From NCBI RefSeq assembly GCF_025449335.1, contig NZ_CP104883.1, forward strand, positions 124,001-188,000: a stretch of 64,000 bases of DNA, written 5' to 3'. The DNA comes from Bartonella sp. HY328. Lineage in GTDB: Bacteria; Pseudomonadota; Alphaproteobacteria; Rhizobiales; Rhizobiaceae. Position 1 is the first letter of the stretch, and each line of letters opens with the position of its first letter. Of the stretch, positions 1-10,100 are shown one piece after another. The position numbers were made by a program, and so were the translations under genes. The notes below the pieces were generated by a model, which was not told where the DNA came from, did not search any database, and saw only the letters and a list, made by a program, of their open reading frames with translations.

Positions 1-370
1 GATCAACACCATCATTAAATTCTACCGTCACGCGACTGCGCGCAAAGGATGAACGCGATGAAATGGTCTTAACGCCTGTAACGCGCGCCACAGCATCTTC
101 TAAAACTTGGGTAATTTCACGGTCAATGGTTTCAGCAGATGCACCAGTAAAATCTGTTGCAACAGTAACCGCAGGGCGGTCAACATCGGGCAATTCGCGA
201 ATATCAACACCAGAAAGGGCTGCAAGACCCGCAACAACAATCAGGGCATTAACAACAAAGGCGAAAACTGGCCGGCGAATGAATAGATTAACAAAGCCAC
301 CCTTGCTGGTTGTCTTTGGCTTTTTTGTTTCGCTCATGCCATCTTTATCAAGGGAATTGTTATTTTGCAT
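1..370 (-). CDS. RND-family multidrug efflux pump (partial, N-terminus only)
   Basis: This is the first part of an inner-membrane RND (HAE1/AcrB-like) pump that drives proton-coupled export with the adaptor encoded just upstream. The visible N-terminus has the typical FVNLFIRRPVFAFVVNAL opening (cytoplasmic arm followed by TM1), then the periplasmic stretch DIRELPDVDRPAVTV and the segment ETIDREITQVLEDAVARV. The reading frame runs off the window edge, so only about 123 residues are seen. I place the start at 370, where the ATG overlaps the adaptor stop codon; an in-frame ATG at 337 is the alternative. The overlap with the adaptor gene indicates translational coupling in one operon. Substrates cannot be read from this fragment. 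Confidence 0.9.
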   Translation of the reverse strand, partial: MQNNNSLDKDGMSETKKPKTTSKGGFVNLFIRRPVFAFVVNALIVVAGLAALSGVDIRELPDVDRPAVTVATDFTGASAETIDREITQVLEDAVARVTGVKTISSRSSFARSRVTVEFNDGVD

Positions 371-1526
371 TGGTACCATCCGCTTTGGCTTCTTTATCGC
401 CCTTAGTGGTTGGCTCTTGTCTATTATTATCAGCTTGTGTACCACTTGCTTGCGGATTATCAAAGCGCACTTCTATACCCTCGCGCAGTGACTGCACGCC
501 TTGGATAACAATATTATCCCCCGCTTCAATTCCGCCATTGACCAATACATTATTAGAATTGCGCTGAATGATTGATACAGGAGTTTTAAAGGCTTTATTA
601 TCTTTAATTCGCCAAACATAAGCTCCTGAACCACTCCATTGAATGGCAAGGGGATTAACACTGGCATAGGGATCACCGGGAAAAGTGAGGCTTACCTCAA
701 AGGACATGCCGCCGCGCAAGACATCATTCTTGTTTAAAATCTCTGAGCGCACCCGCAAGGTGCGACTTGCCTCATCAATTTTGCTGTCAATAGCACTAAC
801 GGTGCCAATAAAGGGCTGGTCACCTGGGCGTGCAATAGATTTTGCACTGATCGATTGACCAATTTCAATTGATGGCGCATAGCGTTCTGGTACCCAAATA
901 TCGACCAATATCTTACTACGGTTATCAATATTGGCGATTGTTGTTGCTGTGGTGACATAATTACCTGCGTCAATCGGTAAAATACCAACCATGCCATTAA
1001 TTGGTGCGCGAATAGTGCGCCTTTCCAGAGTTAATTGAGCATCTTTGACCGATAACTCTGCTTTGGCAAGTGCAAGCTTGCCGCTAATTTCTTGTACTTG
1101 CGATACGGTTTGCGTTTCGCGCAAGCGGATAATACGCTCATAAGCCTGCTTTGCATCTTCTAGCTGCACCTTGGCTTGTTCAAGGGCAATTTCCTCATTA
1201 TCCGAGTCGAGTTTGGCAATTGGATCATTGATCTTGACATTTTGCCCGGCTTTAACAAAGAATTTTTCAAGCGTTCCTGCCGACCATGGCGTAACTGCAA
1301 CTGTTTGATCAGCGCGGCTTGTGCCAATAGCGCTTAAATGATCATTTATGATTTCTTTTTTGGCGGGCTCCACCACCACAAGCGCAGTGGCATTGCCAGC
1401 ACCTGCTTTTTGGTTAGGGTTTTGCGCCATAACTGACGTGGTAAAAAGCGGCATCGCCATTAATGATGCTAAGGCACTAACTGTACCTAAAGCGGCAACC
1501 GTTATTATGGTTTTGCCAATTTTCAT
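360..1526 (-). CDS. RND efflux periplasmic adaptor (membrane fusion protein)
   Basis: This 388-residue adaptor bridges the RND pump to an outer-membrane channel. An N-terminal signal/anchor (residues 1-34, ending SVMAQ) is followed by a barrel-sandwich half (EKFFVKAGQNVKINDPIAKLD), an alpha-helical hairpin (about 115-160, rich in E, A, Q), the second lipoyl half (RRTIRAPINGMVGIL) and a beta-barrel domain (VDIWVPERYAPSIEIG). The C-terminal tail is low-complexity and charged (GTQADNNRQEPTTKG). It is transcribed towards the window start and its stop overlaps the start of the pump gene. No regulator gene adjoins it; 850 bp of non-coding DNA lies upstream. The family is clear; the exact system (for example BepDE versus BepFG of Brucella) is not. 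Confidence 0.9.
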   Translation of the reverse strand: MKIGKTIITVAALGTVSALASLMAMPLFTTSVMAQNPNQKAGAGNATALVVVEPAKKEIINDHLSAIGTSRADQTVAVTPWSAGTLEKFFVKAGQNVKINDPIAKLDSDNEEIALEQAKVQLEDAKQAYERIIRLRETQTVSQVQEISGKLALAKAELSVKDAQLTLERRTIRAPINGMVGILPIDAGNYVTTATTIANIDNRSKILVDIWVPERYAPSIEIGQSISAKSIARPGDQPFIGTVSAIDSKIDEASRTLRVRSEILNKNDVLRGGMSFEVSLTFPGDPYASVNPLAIQWSGSGAYVWRIKDNKAFKTPVSIIQRNSNNVLVNGGIEAGDNIVIQGVQSLREGIEVRFDNPQASGTQADNNRQEPTTKGDKEAKADGTNAK

Positions 1527-2376
1527 CCATTCAGCCCTTTGATTTTATATGTTCAAATAATGCATTCAAGCAGCATTGAAATTTTCAGTTTGCGTGTGAC
1601 AATGTTTCGTTTGATGTGAAAATGCTCGAATAGGTATTAATATTATGCAATTTTAATGCGGCCATATGACAAGAAGCCAGTTACTTAGGTTTTAGTGTTT
1701 TTAGTCGGTTTTTATTTAAAGTCATCAATCAAAAGTTATAAAGTAAAACGGGATTTAGCCCATTGTTTTATTTAAATAAATTCCGAAAAATTTAAATTGC
1801 CTTTCTGATCATATTTCAATATGGTTTGACATATTTTTGGTAAAGATACCTTTAATCATCAAGTTAAATAATTTTAATGTTTACAAAATACACGACTATA
1901 TGAGCTAGTTTAGATCACTTCGATATTATTGCCTTTAAAAGAATCATAATCATTTATCTCCTGTTTTAAAAATGCTCTTTTAATAATGACCTTTTGATAA
2001 AGCCAATGGGATAATTTATTGGTTTAAATACTTTGCCTTAAAATCATTAGGGCTGCATGCAATAGATTGACAAAAAAGACATTCTTAAAATACAACAATC
2101 TATTCAATGACTTGCCTTCACTTCGCGCTGCACTCCACTCAAGATGAAATTTAAGGGGCAAAATTATTGCATAAAGTCAAAATCATTTCCAAACAAAAAA
2201 CGGGTATTGCGATTTGTTCTGATCACTTTAATGTGTCATAATCAACACAAGCGCCAGTTAAATTTTGGTAATGAAGCCAGTTTAGCGGAAAACCAACTTT
2301 TCTTGGTGCCCTCTATATTTCGCCGCCCGATAAAACTGATTATAAGCAAAGCTATCATTTATTTGGATTAATTTTC
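1527..2376. other. 850-bp non-coding region between efflux operon and histidine kinase
   Basis: This AT-rich stretch separates the divergently transcribed adaptor and histidine kinase genes and must hold both promoters. No convincing coding region, tRNA or strong hairpin was seen. A 75-codon open frame at 2144-2371 lacks protein-like composition and was rejected. Confidence 0.5.
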
Positions 2377-3927
2377 ATGATATTAAATACTAATGAAACC
2401 GCGACTATTGACATAAATATGTCAAGCCAAAAAAAATCGGCCAGTCAGGTTGCATCATTAAATTTTCACGCCGCCCATGAAAATAAAATTCCGTTTTTTT
2501 CGCGCATTCGCACACGCTTATTGCTTTTAATGGTGCTTTCAGTTCTCATTACTGAAATTTTGGCTTTTATTCCCTCCATTGCTAATATGCAAAGCCGCTG
2601 GCTTGAAAATCAGACCAAATCAGCTATGGCGCTATCTTATGTTTTACTCAATGAAGAAAGAATTGTCCTTGATCACGAGTTACAGCATAGGGTTCTTTCG
2701 GCAACGAAAGCCCTTGCTTTGACCGTAACTCGTGATGACGGTTCTATTGTGGCTATAAGGCTTAATGGGCAAGAATATTCAATAGACCAAAATATTGATC
2801 TTAATAAATATAGTGAAACAGAGTTAGTTATTAGTGGCCTGACAACTCTTTTTTCTAATACGCCTAAAATTATTCGTCTTTTTGCGCGCACCGACGATAA
2901 TAATCAGGTATTTTCTATGACCTTCACCAATAGCGAATTGCGTGAAGAAATGCTGCGTTTTACATGGAAATTTGCGATAATTTCTTTAACTATTGCCATT
3001 GTCGCCACAACAATTATTTATCTCATTGTCTATGAATTATTGGTGCGCCCTTTGCGGGCGATCTATTTACACATGCTGGACTTTGTGGCCGAACCTGAAA
3101 ATCCAAACCGTATCATTGTGCCAGAAAAGCGCCGTGATGAAATGGGGGTAGCGCAACGGCGCCTTGCAGACATTGAAGTTGAATTGCAGCAAAATTACGT
3201 GCGGCAAAAACATCTTGCTAATCTTGGCCTTGCAGTATCCAAGATTAATCATGATATGCGCAATATTCTAGCCTCAGCTCAGCTAATTTCGGACCATTTG
3301 GCCGAGGTTAATGATCCGCTAAGCAAACGCCTAACACCTAAATTGATCCACACCATTGATCGGGCAATCAATTATACACAAAGCATTATGGCCTATGGGC
3401 GAATGCAGGAGCAAAGACCCAATTTGCAATTATTATCCTTGCATGGGCTTGTTAACGATATAAAGGAAAACCTTGCCATATCGGGTAGAGAATTGGTAAA
3501 TATTCATAATAAAGTCCCTGAAGATTTTGAAATGCTAGTTGATAGCGAACAGCTCAACCGTATTCTTACCAATCTGTTTCGCAATGCCGTGCAAGCCATG
3601 ACCTCGCCGGCAGAAATGGAAAAGGATAAGTCGCGTGACATTACGGTTAGCGCTTACTATGAAAATAAGTCAGCTATCCTTGATATTATTGATAATGGGC
3701 CAGGATTACCTGCAAAAGCCAAAGAACATCTTTTTACGCCCTTTGATAGCAGTACAGGGCACGGTGGGACTGGCTTAGGTTTAGCAATTTGTCTTGAATT
3801 GGTGCGGGCCCATGGCGGAACAATTGAGCTTGTTGATGATGGTGAGCCAGGAACACATTTTAGGATTCGCATCCCCATGGCGATGGATAATCTGTCAAAA
3901 TGGTATGGTGCGAAAAAAACCGCTTAA
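2377..3927 (+). CDS. Membrane-bound sensor histidine kinase
   Basis: A 516-residue two-component sensor kinase. Order of parts: cytoplasmic N-tail, TM1 (about 47-67, LLLLMVLSVLITEILAFIP), a periplasmic sensor region of about 130 residues, TM2 (about 195-220), a HAMP-like linker (LLVRPLRAIYLHMLDFV), an H-box with the phospho-acceptor His near residue 292 (SKINHDMRNILAS), an N-box near 403 (NLFRNAVQAM), and G boxes (DNGPGLP near 439, GGTGLGLAI near 465). All ATP-binding motifs are present, so it should be active. No response regulator adjoins it, so the partner is encoded elsewhere. The ribosome-binding site in front of 2377 is weak and a second in-frame ATG lies at 2419, so the true start may be 14 codons later. 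Confidence 0.88.
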   Translation: MILNTNETATIDINMSSQKKSASQVASLNFHAAHENKIPFFSRIRTRLLLLMVLSVLITEILAFIPSIANMQSRWLENQTKSAMALSYVLLNEERIVLDHELQHRVLSATKALALTVTRDDGSIVAIRLNGQEYSIDQNIDLNKYSETELVISGLTTLFSNTPKIIRLFARTDDNNQVFSMTFTNSELREEMLRFTWKFAIISLTIAIVATTIIYLIVYELLVRPLRAIYLHMLDFVAEPENPNRIIVPEKRRDEMGVAQRRLADIEVELQQNYVRQKHLANLGLAVSKINHDMRNILASAQLISDHLAEVNDPLSKRLTPKLIHTIDRAINYTQSIMAYGRMQEQRPNLQLLSLHGLVNDIKENLAISGRELVNIHNKVPEDFEMLVDSEQLNRILTNLFRNAVQAMTSPAEMEKDKSRDITVSAYYENKSAILDIIDNGPGLPAKAKEHLFTPFDSSTGHGGTGLGLAICLELVRAHGGTIELVDDGEPGTHFRIRIPMAMDNLSKWYGAKKTA

Positions 3928-4090
3928 TCATCTCCGCTACCTTTATTTTTGATGAAAATAAATCGCATTAAAATCAACACCTTATAAAATAGTCTATAAA
4001 AAATTGTTTTTTTTTCAAATTTAGGCTTGCAATTGTCATTTGAAACCTTTAGACACCGGCAAGCGCAACGCAGTGACGTTGCAACGGCAT

Positions 4091-4167
4091 GCACCCGTAG
4101 CTCAGCTGGATAGAGCACCAGACTACGAATCTGGGGGTCAGGAGTTCGAATCTCTTCGGGTGCGCCA
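4091..4167 (+). tRNA. tRNA-Arg (anticodon ACG)
   Basis: This 77-nt cloverleaf has acceptor arms GCACCCG (4091-4097) and CGGGTGC (4157-4163), discriminator G and an encoded CCA at 4165-4167. The anticodon stem CCAGA/TCTGG closes the loop CTACGAA with ACG at 4125-4127, and the T arm contains GTTCGAATC. ACG (read as ICG after deamination) decodes CGN arginine codons. A possible promoter is TTGCAA (4027-4032) with TAGACA (4050-4055) at 17-bp spacing. A T-rich run follows the gene. Confidence 0.97.
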
Positions 4168-4201
4168 CTTTTTTCTTTTACATTTGTTTTTCAAATTATG
4201 T

Positions 4202-4237
4202 AATCATGTGAGTTTTTTTTAAATAACCCACATGATT
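4202..4237. terminator. Possible terminator hairpin after tRNA-Arg
   Basis: Arms of 13 nt (4202-4214 and 4225-4237) pair with a single A-C mismatch around a T-rich loop. There is no T-tract directly after the stem on the plus strand, so its role as terminator for the tRNA or for the converging protease operon is uncertain. Confidence 0.35.
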
Positions 4238-4366
4238 GAAAATGTTTAATGATCGTTTTTGGTTTCATCCTAGTTGGTTGAGGCACAGCATGCTGCCTAT
4301 ATTTGCAATCAGCGGAAAACACATGTAAAAAACGAAAAATGGTATAATATGATTTTATCGCAGCCA

Positions 4367-5191
4367 TTATTTTGTAAAGAAAATGCGCGGATAACGATAT
4401 AGCAATCCAATGGTTAAGATAAGCAAAAGCACAGTTTGGATGATTTTTGTATCAGGATGAGTTTGAAACAATTCATTGGCAACACTTGCACAAAGATGAA
4501 AAACTATGGCAACAATAATACTACGGCGCGCGCTATAATAAAGCCAATTCATAATAAGTACAAAAGGCAGTAAGCTAACGGCAAAATTCAAACTATATTG
4601 CCAGCCCTCGTCTATCAGATTGGCTTGGTAATAATTTACAATGAAGCCAAGTGGCATATGCCAAAACACCCAATAAACCGCAAAAATAATCGAAGTCCAA
4701 AACATATTGAAACTGCGACGCAAGCAATCAGTGCCATAGCTGTGCCAGCTTAACTCCTCAATAATTGGCGCAATCAGTAATGCAACCCAGCCTGAAAAAA
4801 TGCCAGCACTAAAGGAAGCATGATCTGACAATAAAAACTGGCTTGGGCTATAGCCTAAAAATAAGGATATGGTCGTTGCACCCAAAATACTACCAAACAT
4901 GATAATAATCGCAATAAAGCAAGCCTTTAATTGCAACTTTGAAAACCGCGTTAAACGAGTATAAAAATCTAATTTTAAAAAGGTCTTTTTCCGTATCATT
5001 AGCCAAGATATAAAAAACGGAAAAATCAGCCCAGCAAATTGTAAAATGGTAATGGGCACCCAATAGGATTTTGCTTCAAGATGGCTTAACCAAGCGGCGG
5101 TAAACCAAAGAGCAAAGCAGCCTATTGTGACAATCATATAAAACTGCCATGGATGTGAAAATAGCTGTAAAATATTTTTTTGATTGGACAC
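4367..5191 (-). CDS. CPBP family intramembrane metalloprotease (Abi-like)
   Basis: A 274-residue polytopic membrane protein with about seven hydrophobic segments. The CPBP signature lies in the second half: the glutamate pair EE at residues 145-146 (APIIEELSWHSYG), a downstream FWHMPLGF motif and a late HLCASVANE motif, which together would place metal ligands in the membrane. The usual EExxxR is EExxxH here. The start is a GTG at 5191, 3 bp after the stop of the upstream tetR-type gene, so the two are cotranscribed. Relatives include Rce1-like prenyl-protein proteases and bacteriocin self-immunity proteins; the substrate here is unknown. Confidence 0.75.
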   Translation of the reverse strand: MSNQKNILQLFSHPWQFYMIVTIGCFALWFTAAWLSHLEAKSYWVPITILQFAGLIFPFFISWLMIRKKTFLKLDFYTRLTRFSKLQLKACFIAIIIMFGSILGATTISLFLGYSPSQFLLSDHASFSAGIFSGWVALLIAPIIEELSWHSYGTDCLRRSFNMFWTSIIFAVYWVFWHMPLGFIVNYYQANLIDEGWQYSLNFAVSLLPFVLIMNWLYYSARRSIIVAIVFHLCASVANELFQTHPDTKIIQTVLLLILTIGLLYRYPRIFFTK

Positions 5192-5194
5192 TTG

Positions 5195-5833
5195 TTAATC
5201 TTTCTTTTGATATAAATCATTGCCTAAAAAGGCCTCAAGCAAGCGGCCCTGTTTTACCCCCAGCGCACGCTCCGCCAATTTTAAAACGGCAATAAAATGC
5301 GCTTGACATTCGGCTTCACTCCATGAAAACTGCTTATTACCAAGTAAATAAGCTTGACCAGCCAGAATGAATTGAATCGTCGACAAGGCATCTTCGACAT
5401 CAAAATCCCCTTCGCAACAGCCACGTTCTATCAATGGGGCAAGCGCTACGCCTATCTGTTTGACCCAGGCGATATTGATCTGCTCATGAAGGTCAATATT
5501 ATTAGCCGTATCCAATGCAGCATGGAGATAAGGTTGATCATTCTCGATTTCTTTTAAGGAAAAAAATGCAACAATAAAAAGCTGGAAGGCGCTCATGTCA
5601 GTCCTTGCTGCAATCTCGTTTACTTTGCTTACCATCTTGCCCACCCAATCCTCAGCCAAATGGCTAAGCAGAGCCTTTTTCGATGTAAAATATAAATAAA
5701 AGGTCCCCTTAGCTATTCCTGCAGTTTTTACTATGTCATCAATGGAAACATCTTTTACGCTACGCCCGCTAAATAAATGCGTTGCTGCCGCAATAATTGC
5801 TTGCTTGTGCTGGTCACCGTTTTTCACACGCAT
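5195..5833 (-). CDS. TetR/AcrR family transcriptional regulator
   Basis: A 212-residue one-component repressor. The N-terminal TetR helix-turn-helix is clear (KDVSIDDIVKTAGIAKGTFY followed by LYFTSKKALLSHL), and the rest is a helical ligand-binding/dimerisation domain with no recognisable ligand. The start at 5833 is preferred over a longer frame reaching 5932 because an AGGA ribosome-binding site sits 7 nt upstream and the helix-turn-helix then begins at the usual distance from the N-terminus. It lies directly upstream of the CPBP protease gene and probably controls both, through the palindrome at 5998-6014. Confidence 0.88.
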   Translation of the reverse strand: MRVKNGDQHKQAIIAAATHLFSGRSVKDVSIDDIVKTAGIAKGTFYLYFTSKKALLSHLAEDWVGKMVSKVNEIAARTDMSAFQLFIVAFFSLKEIENDQPYLHAALDTANNIDLHEQINIAWVKQIGVALAPLIERGCCEGDFDVEDALSTIQFILAGQAYLLGNKQFSWSEAECQAHFIAVLKLAERALGVKQGRLLEAFLGNDLYQKKD

Positions 5834-5991
5834 GAAATATCCTATCAACTCATTAAACATCTCGGTCCAAGACCTAAATTTTTGGCAGCAAAGTTGATCG
5901 CCATTTGACTGATCTACACTGCACACAATCAAACAATTTCGAACGTACTACCCCATGAAGACTAAATAGACATAACCTAACTAATCGCCAT

Positions 5992-6014
5992 ATTATAAAT
6001 GACCATCAGTCATT
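5992..6014 (-). promoter_or_regulatory. Promoter with TetR-type operator for the tetR-CPBP operon
   Basis: On the minus strand a TATAAT (5992-5997) is directly preceded by the 17-bp palindrome AATGACTGATGGTCATT (5998-6014). The palindrome thus fills the spacer between the -10 box and a weak -35 position (ACCATT, 6015-6020), where a TetR-family dimer would block RNA polymerase. That this regulator binds here is inferred from position. Confidence 0.55.
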
Positions 6015-6273
6015 AATGGTTTTAAATATGAATTGCAAGATCTTTTTTAAATAGCCCAATTCCAGCCTAAAACCCTTGCCAAGGGTTAGGCCCCATTAAT
6101 TTGACCCAGAAAATATGAGGAATTTTTGCAAAAAAATAAGCACAAGGAGAGTTAAATATTTCAATAGCTTCAATAGCAGTCATAGGAAATCACGCCCAAG
6201 CGTGAAAGGGCAGAAATTTGCCATCATAGGCGACATAATCGCAATTTATTACAGCAATTTTATTTTTATTTCT
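6015..6273. other. Non-coding stretch with possible coding debris
   Basis: It holds a compact inverted repeat, AACCCTTG around one base then CAAGGGTT (6069-6085), extended by GCCT/AGGC, which may be a terminator for the gene at 6274-6839. Minus-strand frames from about 6262 down to 6067 read protein-like pieces (VAYDGKFLPFHAW, then FFAKIPHIFWVKLMG) separated by a stop, with no good start. This may be debris of a lost gene. Confidence 0.3.
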
Positions 6274-6839
6274 TCATTTTAGACAATGATTTTTGATAGT
6301 ATTTACCGCATCTAAATATTTATTATTTTCTTCCGCAAGGTTTATCCCTATCCATTTATTATCAACTACAATATCGCTCAAACTTGTCAGCAAAATTAAA
6401 GCATTATTATTATGATAAGTAATATTAATATCATAACTTCTTTTTAGCTGCAGAATCCTATTTTTGTTTTTATTAAATATTTTTTAAATTGCCTTTTATT
6501 TATATCAATATAATAAAATAATATAATATCTTCATTTATTGAATTATCATTTCGATATGCATCATAAAAATTAATTTGTATTGATGATTTATAATATTTA
6601 TATAATTTATCTTCTTTATCGAAAAATATTAGAAAATCAGGATTTTTGGGTGCAGACTTAAAAATATTTAAATTATTTTTATTCAAGCAGCTTATAAATT
6701 CATCAAGGTAATCACTGCGTATGTGACTATGCGTTAGATGAAGAGAAATATTGTCTTGAGAAAAAGCTGAATTTATATAGAACGGAAATATCAGCAAAAT
6801 AATAAGGCGATATTTAAACATAACCTTTTGTATAAGCAT
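6274..6839 (-). pseudogene. Small exported protein of unknown function, frameshifted
   Basis: An unrecognised secreted protein. The start at 6839 has an AAGGA site 7 nt upstream and a signal peptide (residues 8-28, LIILLIFPFYINSAFSQ). The first frame stops at 6444-6446 after 131 codons. From about 6483 to the stop at 6274 a second minus-strand frame is open for about 70 codons and reads as normal protein (KNRILQLKRSYDINITYHNN, then WIGINLAEENNKYLDAVNT). The frames join by a one-base shift within a run of A-rich homopolymers (about 6460-6483, including A6). The intact product would be about 185 residues. Either the gene is broken, or the indel is a sequencing artefact, or it is phase-variable. 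Confidence 0.6.
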
Positions 6840-7085
6840 ATAAAAATCCTTTATAACTTATTTGGGCATTGCTGAAAATATTGAACCTAGCTGACGTTAA
6901 GGCAAAAATATAAAAGTTTTATCATCTTTATTTTTTGGCCAATCGATTTTAAGGTGCCATAAATATTAGCAAGATTAAAGACCGAATTAATTTCCAAAGC
7001 AAAGAAACATTTAACTGCCAATTTAAAAAAACGAAAAACGATTAAGCCCACCAATTTAAAATGACAAAGCTTGTAATTTTATTTC

Positions 7086-7118
7086 ATCTGGTGATGAAAA
7101 TTCTATCCATCACCAGAT
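7086..7118 (-). terminator. Hairpin downstream of the cyclic glucan synthase gene
   Basis: Perfect 11-bp arms ATCTGGTGATG (7086-7096) and CATCACCAGAT (7108-7118) lie 17 bp past the stop codon. The following U-tract on the minus strand is poor (GAAATAAAATT), so termination efficiency is uncertain. Confidence 0.5.
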
Positions 7119-7134
7119 TATTATCATATTATAT

Positions 7135-10100
7135 TTATGGCTTTGGAATGGTGACATTCACCGTAAATTCGCCATTTTCCTCGAGTTGTAAACCTTCGTC
7201 AACTGCGATTTCCTCGTCATTAACGCGGATTTTTAACTCGCTACCCTTTGGTGTAACCGTGATGTGGTAAATGGCATCACCATTTTTATAATCAATCTTA
7301 AACTGTTTCCAATCACTTGGAATAGATGGATTGATATAAAGCCGGTCAGCCTCTTTACGAATACCCAAAATAGCCTCGGTTGCAGCGCGATAGAACCAGC
7401 CAGCAGACCCCGTATACCACGTCCAACCCCCCTGCCCTCGCCACGGCTCGACAGAATAAATATCAGCCGCAATAGCATAAGGCTCAACCTTGTAGATTTC
7501 AGGCTTTTGGCCATGACTGATGGGATTGACCATGGAAAAGACTTTATAGGCGTCATCGGCTTTGCCCATTTTTGCAAGTGCCAAAATGCTCCATAAAGCG
7601 CCATGGGTGTACTGGCCACCATTTTCGCGAACGCCAGGTGGATAGCCTTTAATATAGCCCGGTTCTTGTACGGTTTTATCAAAAGGTGGCCAAAATAAAC
7701 GGATAAGGCCGCCTTCTTCATCAAGTAGATGTTCAAGCATAGATGCCATAGCTTGTTCTTGGCGATCAGATGCGGCAACACCTGACAAAACACTCCATGA
7801 TTGGGCAATGGTATCAATTTTACATTCATCGCTCAAATGCGAACCAAGCGGTGCGCCATTATCATAAAAGCCACGACGATACCATTCGCCATCCCATGCA
7901 TTATCATGCAAGGCTTTGGTTAAATGTTCAATATGACTATTCCAAGCATTGACATGGGCTTCATCGCCGCGTGCTTTGGCAAGAGGTATAAATTGTTGCA
8001 AAGTGGCACAAAGGAACCAGCCAAGCCAAACGCTTTCGCCCTTGCCTTCAACGCCGACAAGATTCATGCCGTCATTCCAGTCGCCGCCGAGCATGAGAGG
8101 CAAACCATTTTCGCCAGTTCGTTTTATCGCTAAATCAAGTGCCAAAGCGCAATGATCATAGAGCGAAACACTTAACCCTGAGCGCTCTGGTGTGAAATAG
8201 GAATCATGCTGACCTTCATTTAACAATTCCCCTTCGATAAAGGCGATTTTTTGGTCTAGAATATCGCTATTGCCTGTCACTTTAACATAAAGCGATACGC
8301 CATAGCCAAGCCATACCACATCATCTGAAATAAGCGTGCGTACCCCTGATCCAGATTGCGGCAACCACCAATGCTGAACATCACCTTCTTTAAATTGACG
8401 AGATGCGGCATTGATTAATTGCTCACTTGCAAGGTTTGGCTCGAGCAACAGCATGGATAAGGTATCCTGCAGCTGATCGCGAAACCCAAACGCACCACTT
8501 GCTTGATAAAAAGCAGCCCGCGCCATAATACGACAAGCATAGGCTTGATAAGGCAACCAATGATTGACCATTAGATCAAAAGAAGGATCTGGCGTTTTTA
8601 CCTGTAAAGGTGCGGTAAAATCGCGCCAGAATTGCTTTTGCTTGGCCAATAGATCCGCAAAATTTGACTTTTTGGCTTCATCCAAAACAACTTTTGCCTG
8701 ATCAATATTATTGCCATTACCAAGATAAAAAATTACCTCTTTCGTTTCACTTGGTGCAATTTCAATATCAATTGCTAAAGCGCTACAAGGATCAAGTCCA
8801 GCTTCAACACGATTAGAAAGGTCTTTTGCATCGCGTATAGCTTGCGGATGCTCAATTACCCCTAATGGGCCGATAAACTCATTACGGTCTGCACTGACAC
8901 TGCTTGGCTTAATGGAGGCGGCAACAAAACTGGCAAGATCAGCCTTTTCGGTTTGATAAGGATTGCGTACAAATAAAGCTCCGCGCGCCTTATCATGGGT
9001 TGGTACAATGAAAGGTGCATTTTTAGCGCGTACTGATCCCAAAACCCATTCGGTATAATGATAAAGCCGTAAGCGCTTTTTCGTGGTTGAGTTGTTTTTA
9101 ATCGTCAATCTTGACAATTTTACCGGATTAACGGGGTCAACAATATGGGTTAACTGGTAATCCACCTTGTCATGGGTTGACGAGAATTGCGAATAGCCCT
9201 GCCCGTGGCGCGCTTCATAAACCACATTATGATCACGCTCCACTGCAGATACCGGAGAGAAGCTACGCAAACTATCACGATCAACAATATAGAGCGCTTC
9301 ACCAGGACGGTTCGAAACTGGATCATTCGCCCAGCGCGTCAATTGATAGTCGCGGCTATTACCAGCCCAAGTAAAACTTGAACCTTCGCTTGAGACATGC
9401 ATGCCAAAATGCTCATTGCTAATGACATTGATCCAAGGATGAGGGGTGGTATTAGCACCAATAAGACGCGTGACATAGCTACCATCTGTATCAAAGCCAC
9501 CATAATTATTCCAGAATTGCAAATCCTTGCCATTGGCAAAACGGCGATCATCAACCTTACTAATAAGGCCGATGGCCGTTGCCTTTGGTTTTATATTGGC
9601 TTCTTTATCAATCAAACTTGCTTCATCGCTGGTATTGGCAATGATCAGGCTATTATGTGGCGTAGATTTACCTAATGCTTTGTCATTCCCTATACTATTT
9701 GAAAGCTTACCATTGCTTGGATCATTGGCAATGCTTTCCATGCGCTTTAGCTGTTCTGCCAAGGTACCATTAGCGGCATGAAGAACAATGCGAGCGCTGC
9801 TAAGTAAAGTATCAAAACTTGCATCACTAATTTGATCGCGCCGAATGGTAAAGATATGGGGCTTTCCATTACTATCATTCGAGCGATTACGGTACCCTTC
9901 ACACATCCAATCAATAGCGCGCTGTGTATCTTGAGCATAAGAAAAAGCACGCTCATTTAACACAACACAATCAACAATCAAACCGCGTGTGCGCCAAAAT
10001 TCATGGGCGCGTAACAGACTTTGTAAAATGCCAATATCAGTCTCATTGCTAATGCGTAAAACGAAAATTGGATAGTCACCCGATATTGACATTGGCCAAA

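Noticed and set aside
2144..2371. 75-codon plus-strand frame just before the histidine kinase gene
   Set aside because: Composition and lack of a ribosome-binding site do not support a protein; the region looks like promoter DNA.
4040..4222. 60-codon frame covering the tRNA
   Set aside because: It lies across tRNA-Arg (ACG) and is not a protein gene.
6067..6262. Protein-like minus-strand pieces after the frameshifted gene
   Set aside because: They are short, interrupted by a stop and lack a start; chance or debris cannot be told apart, so no gene is called.
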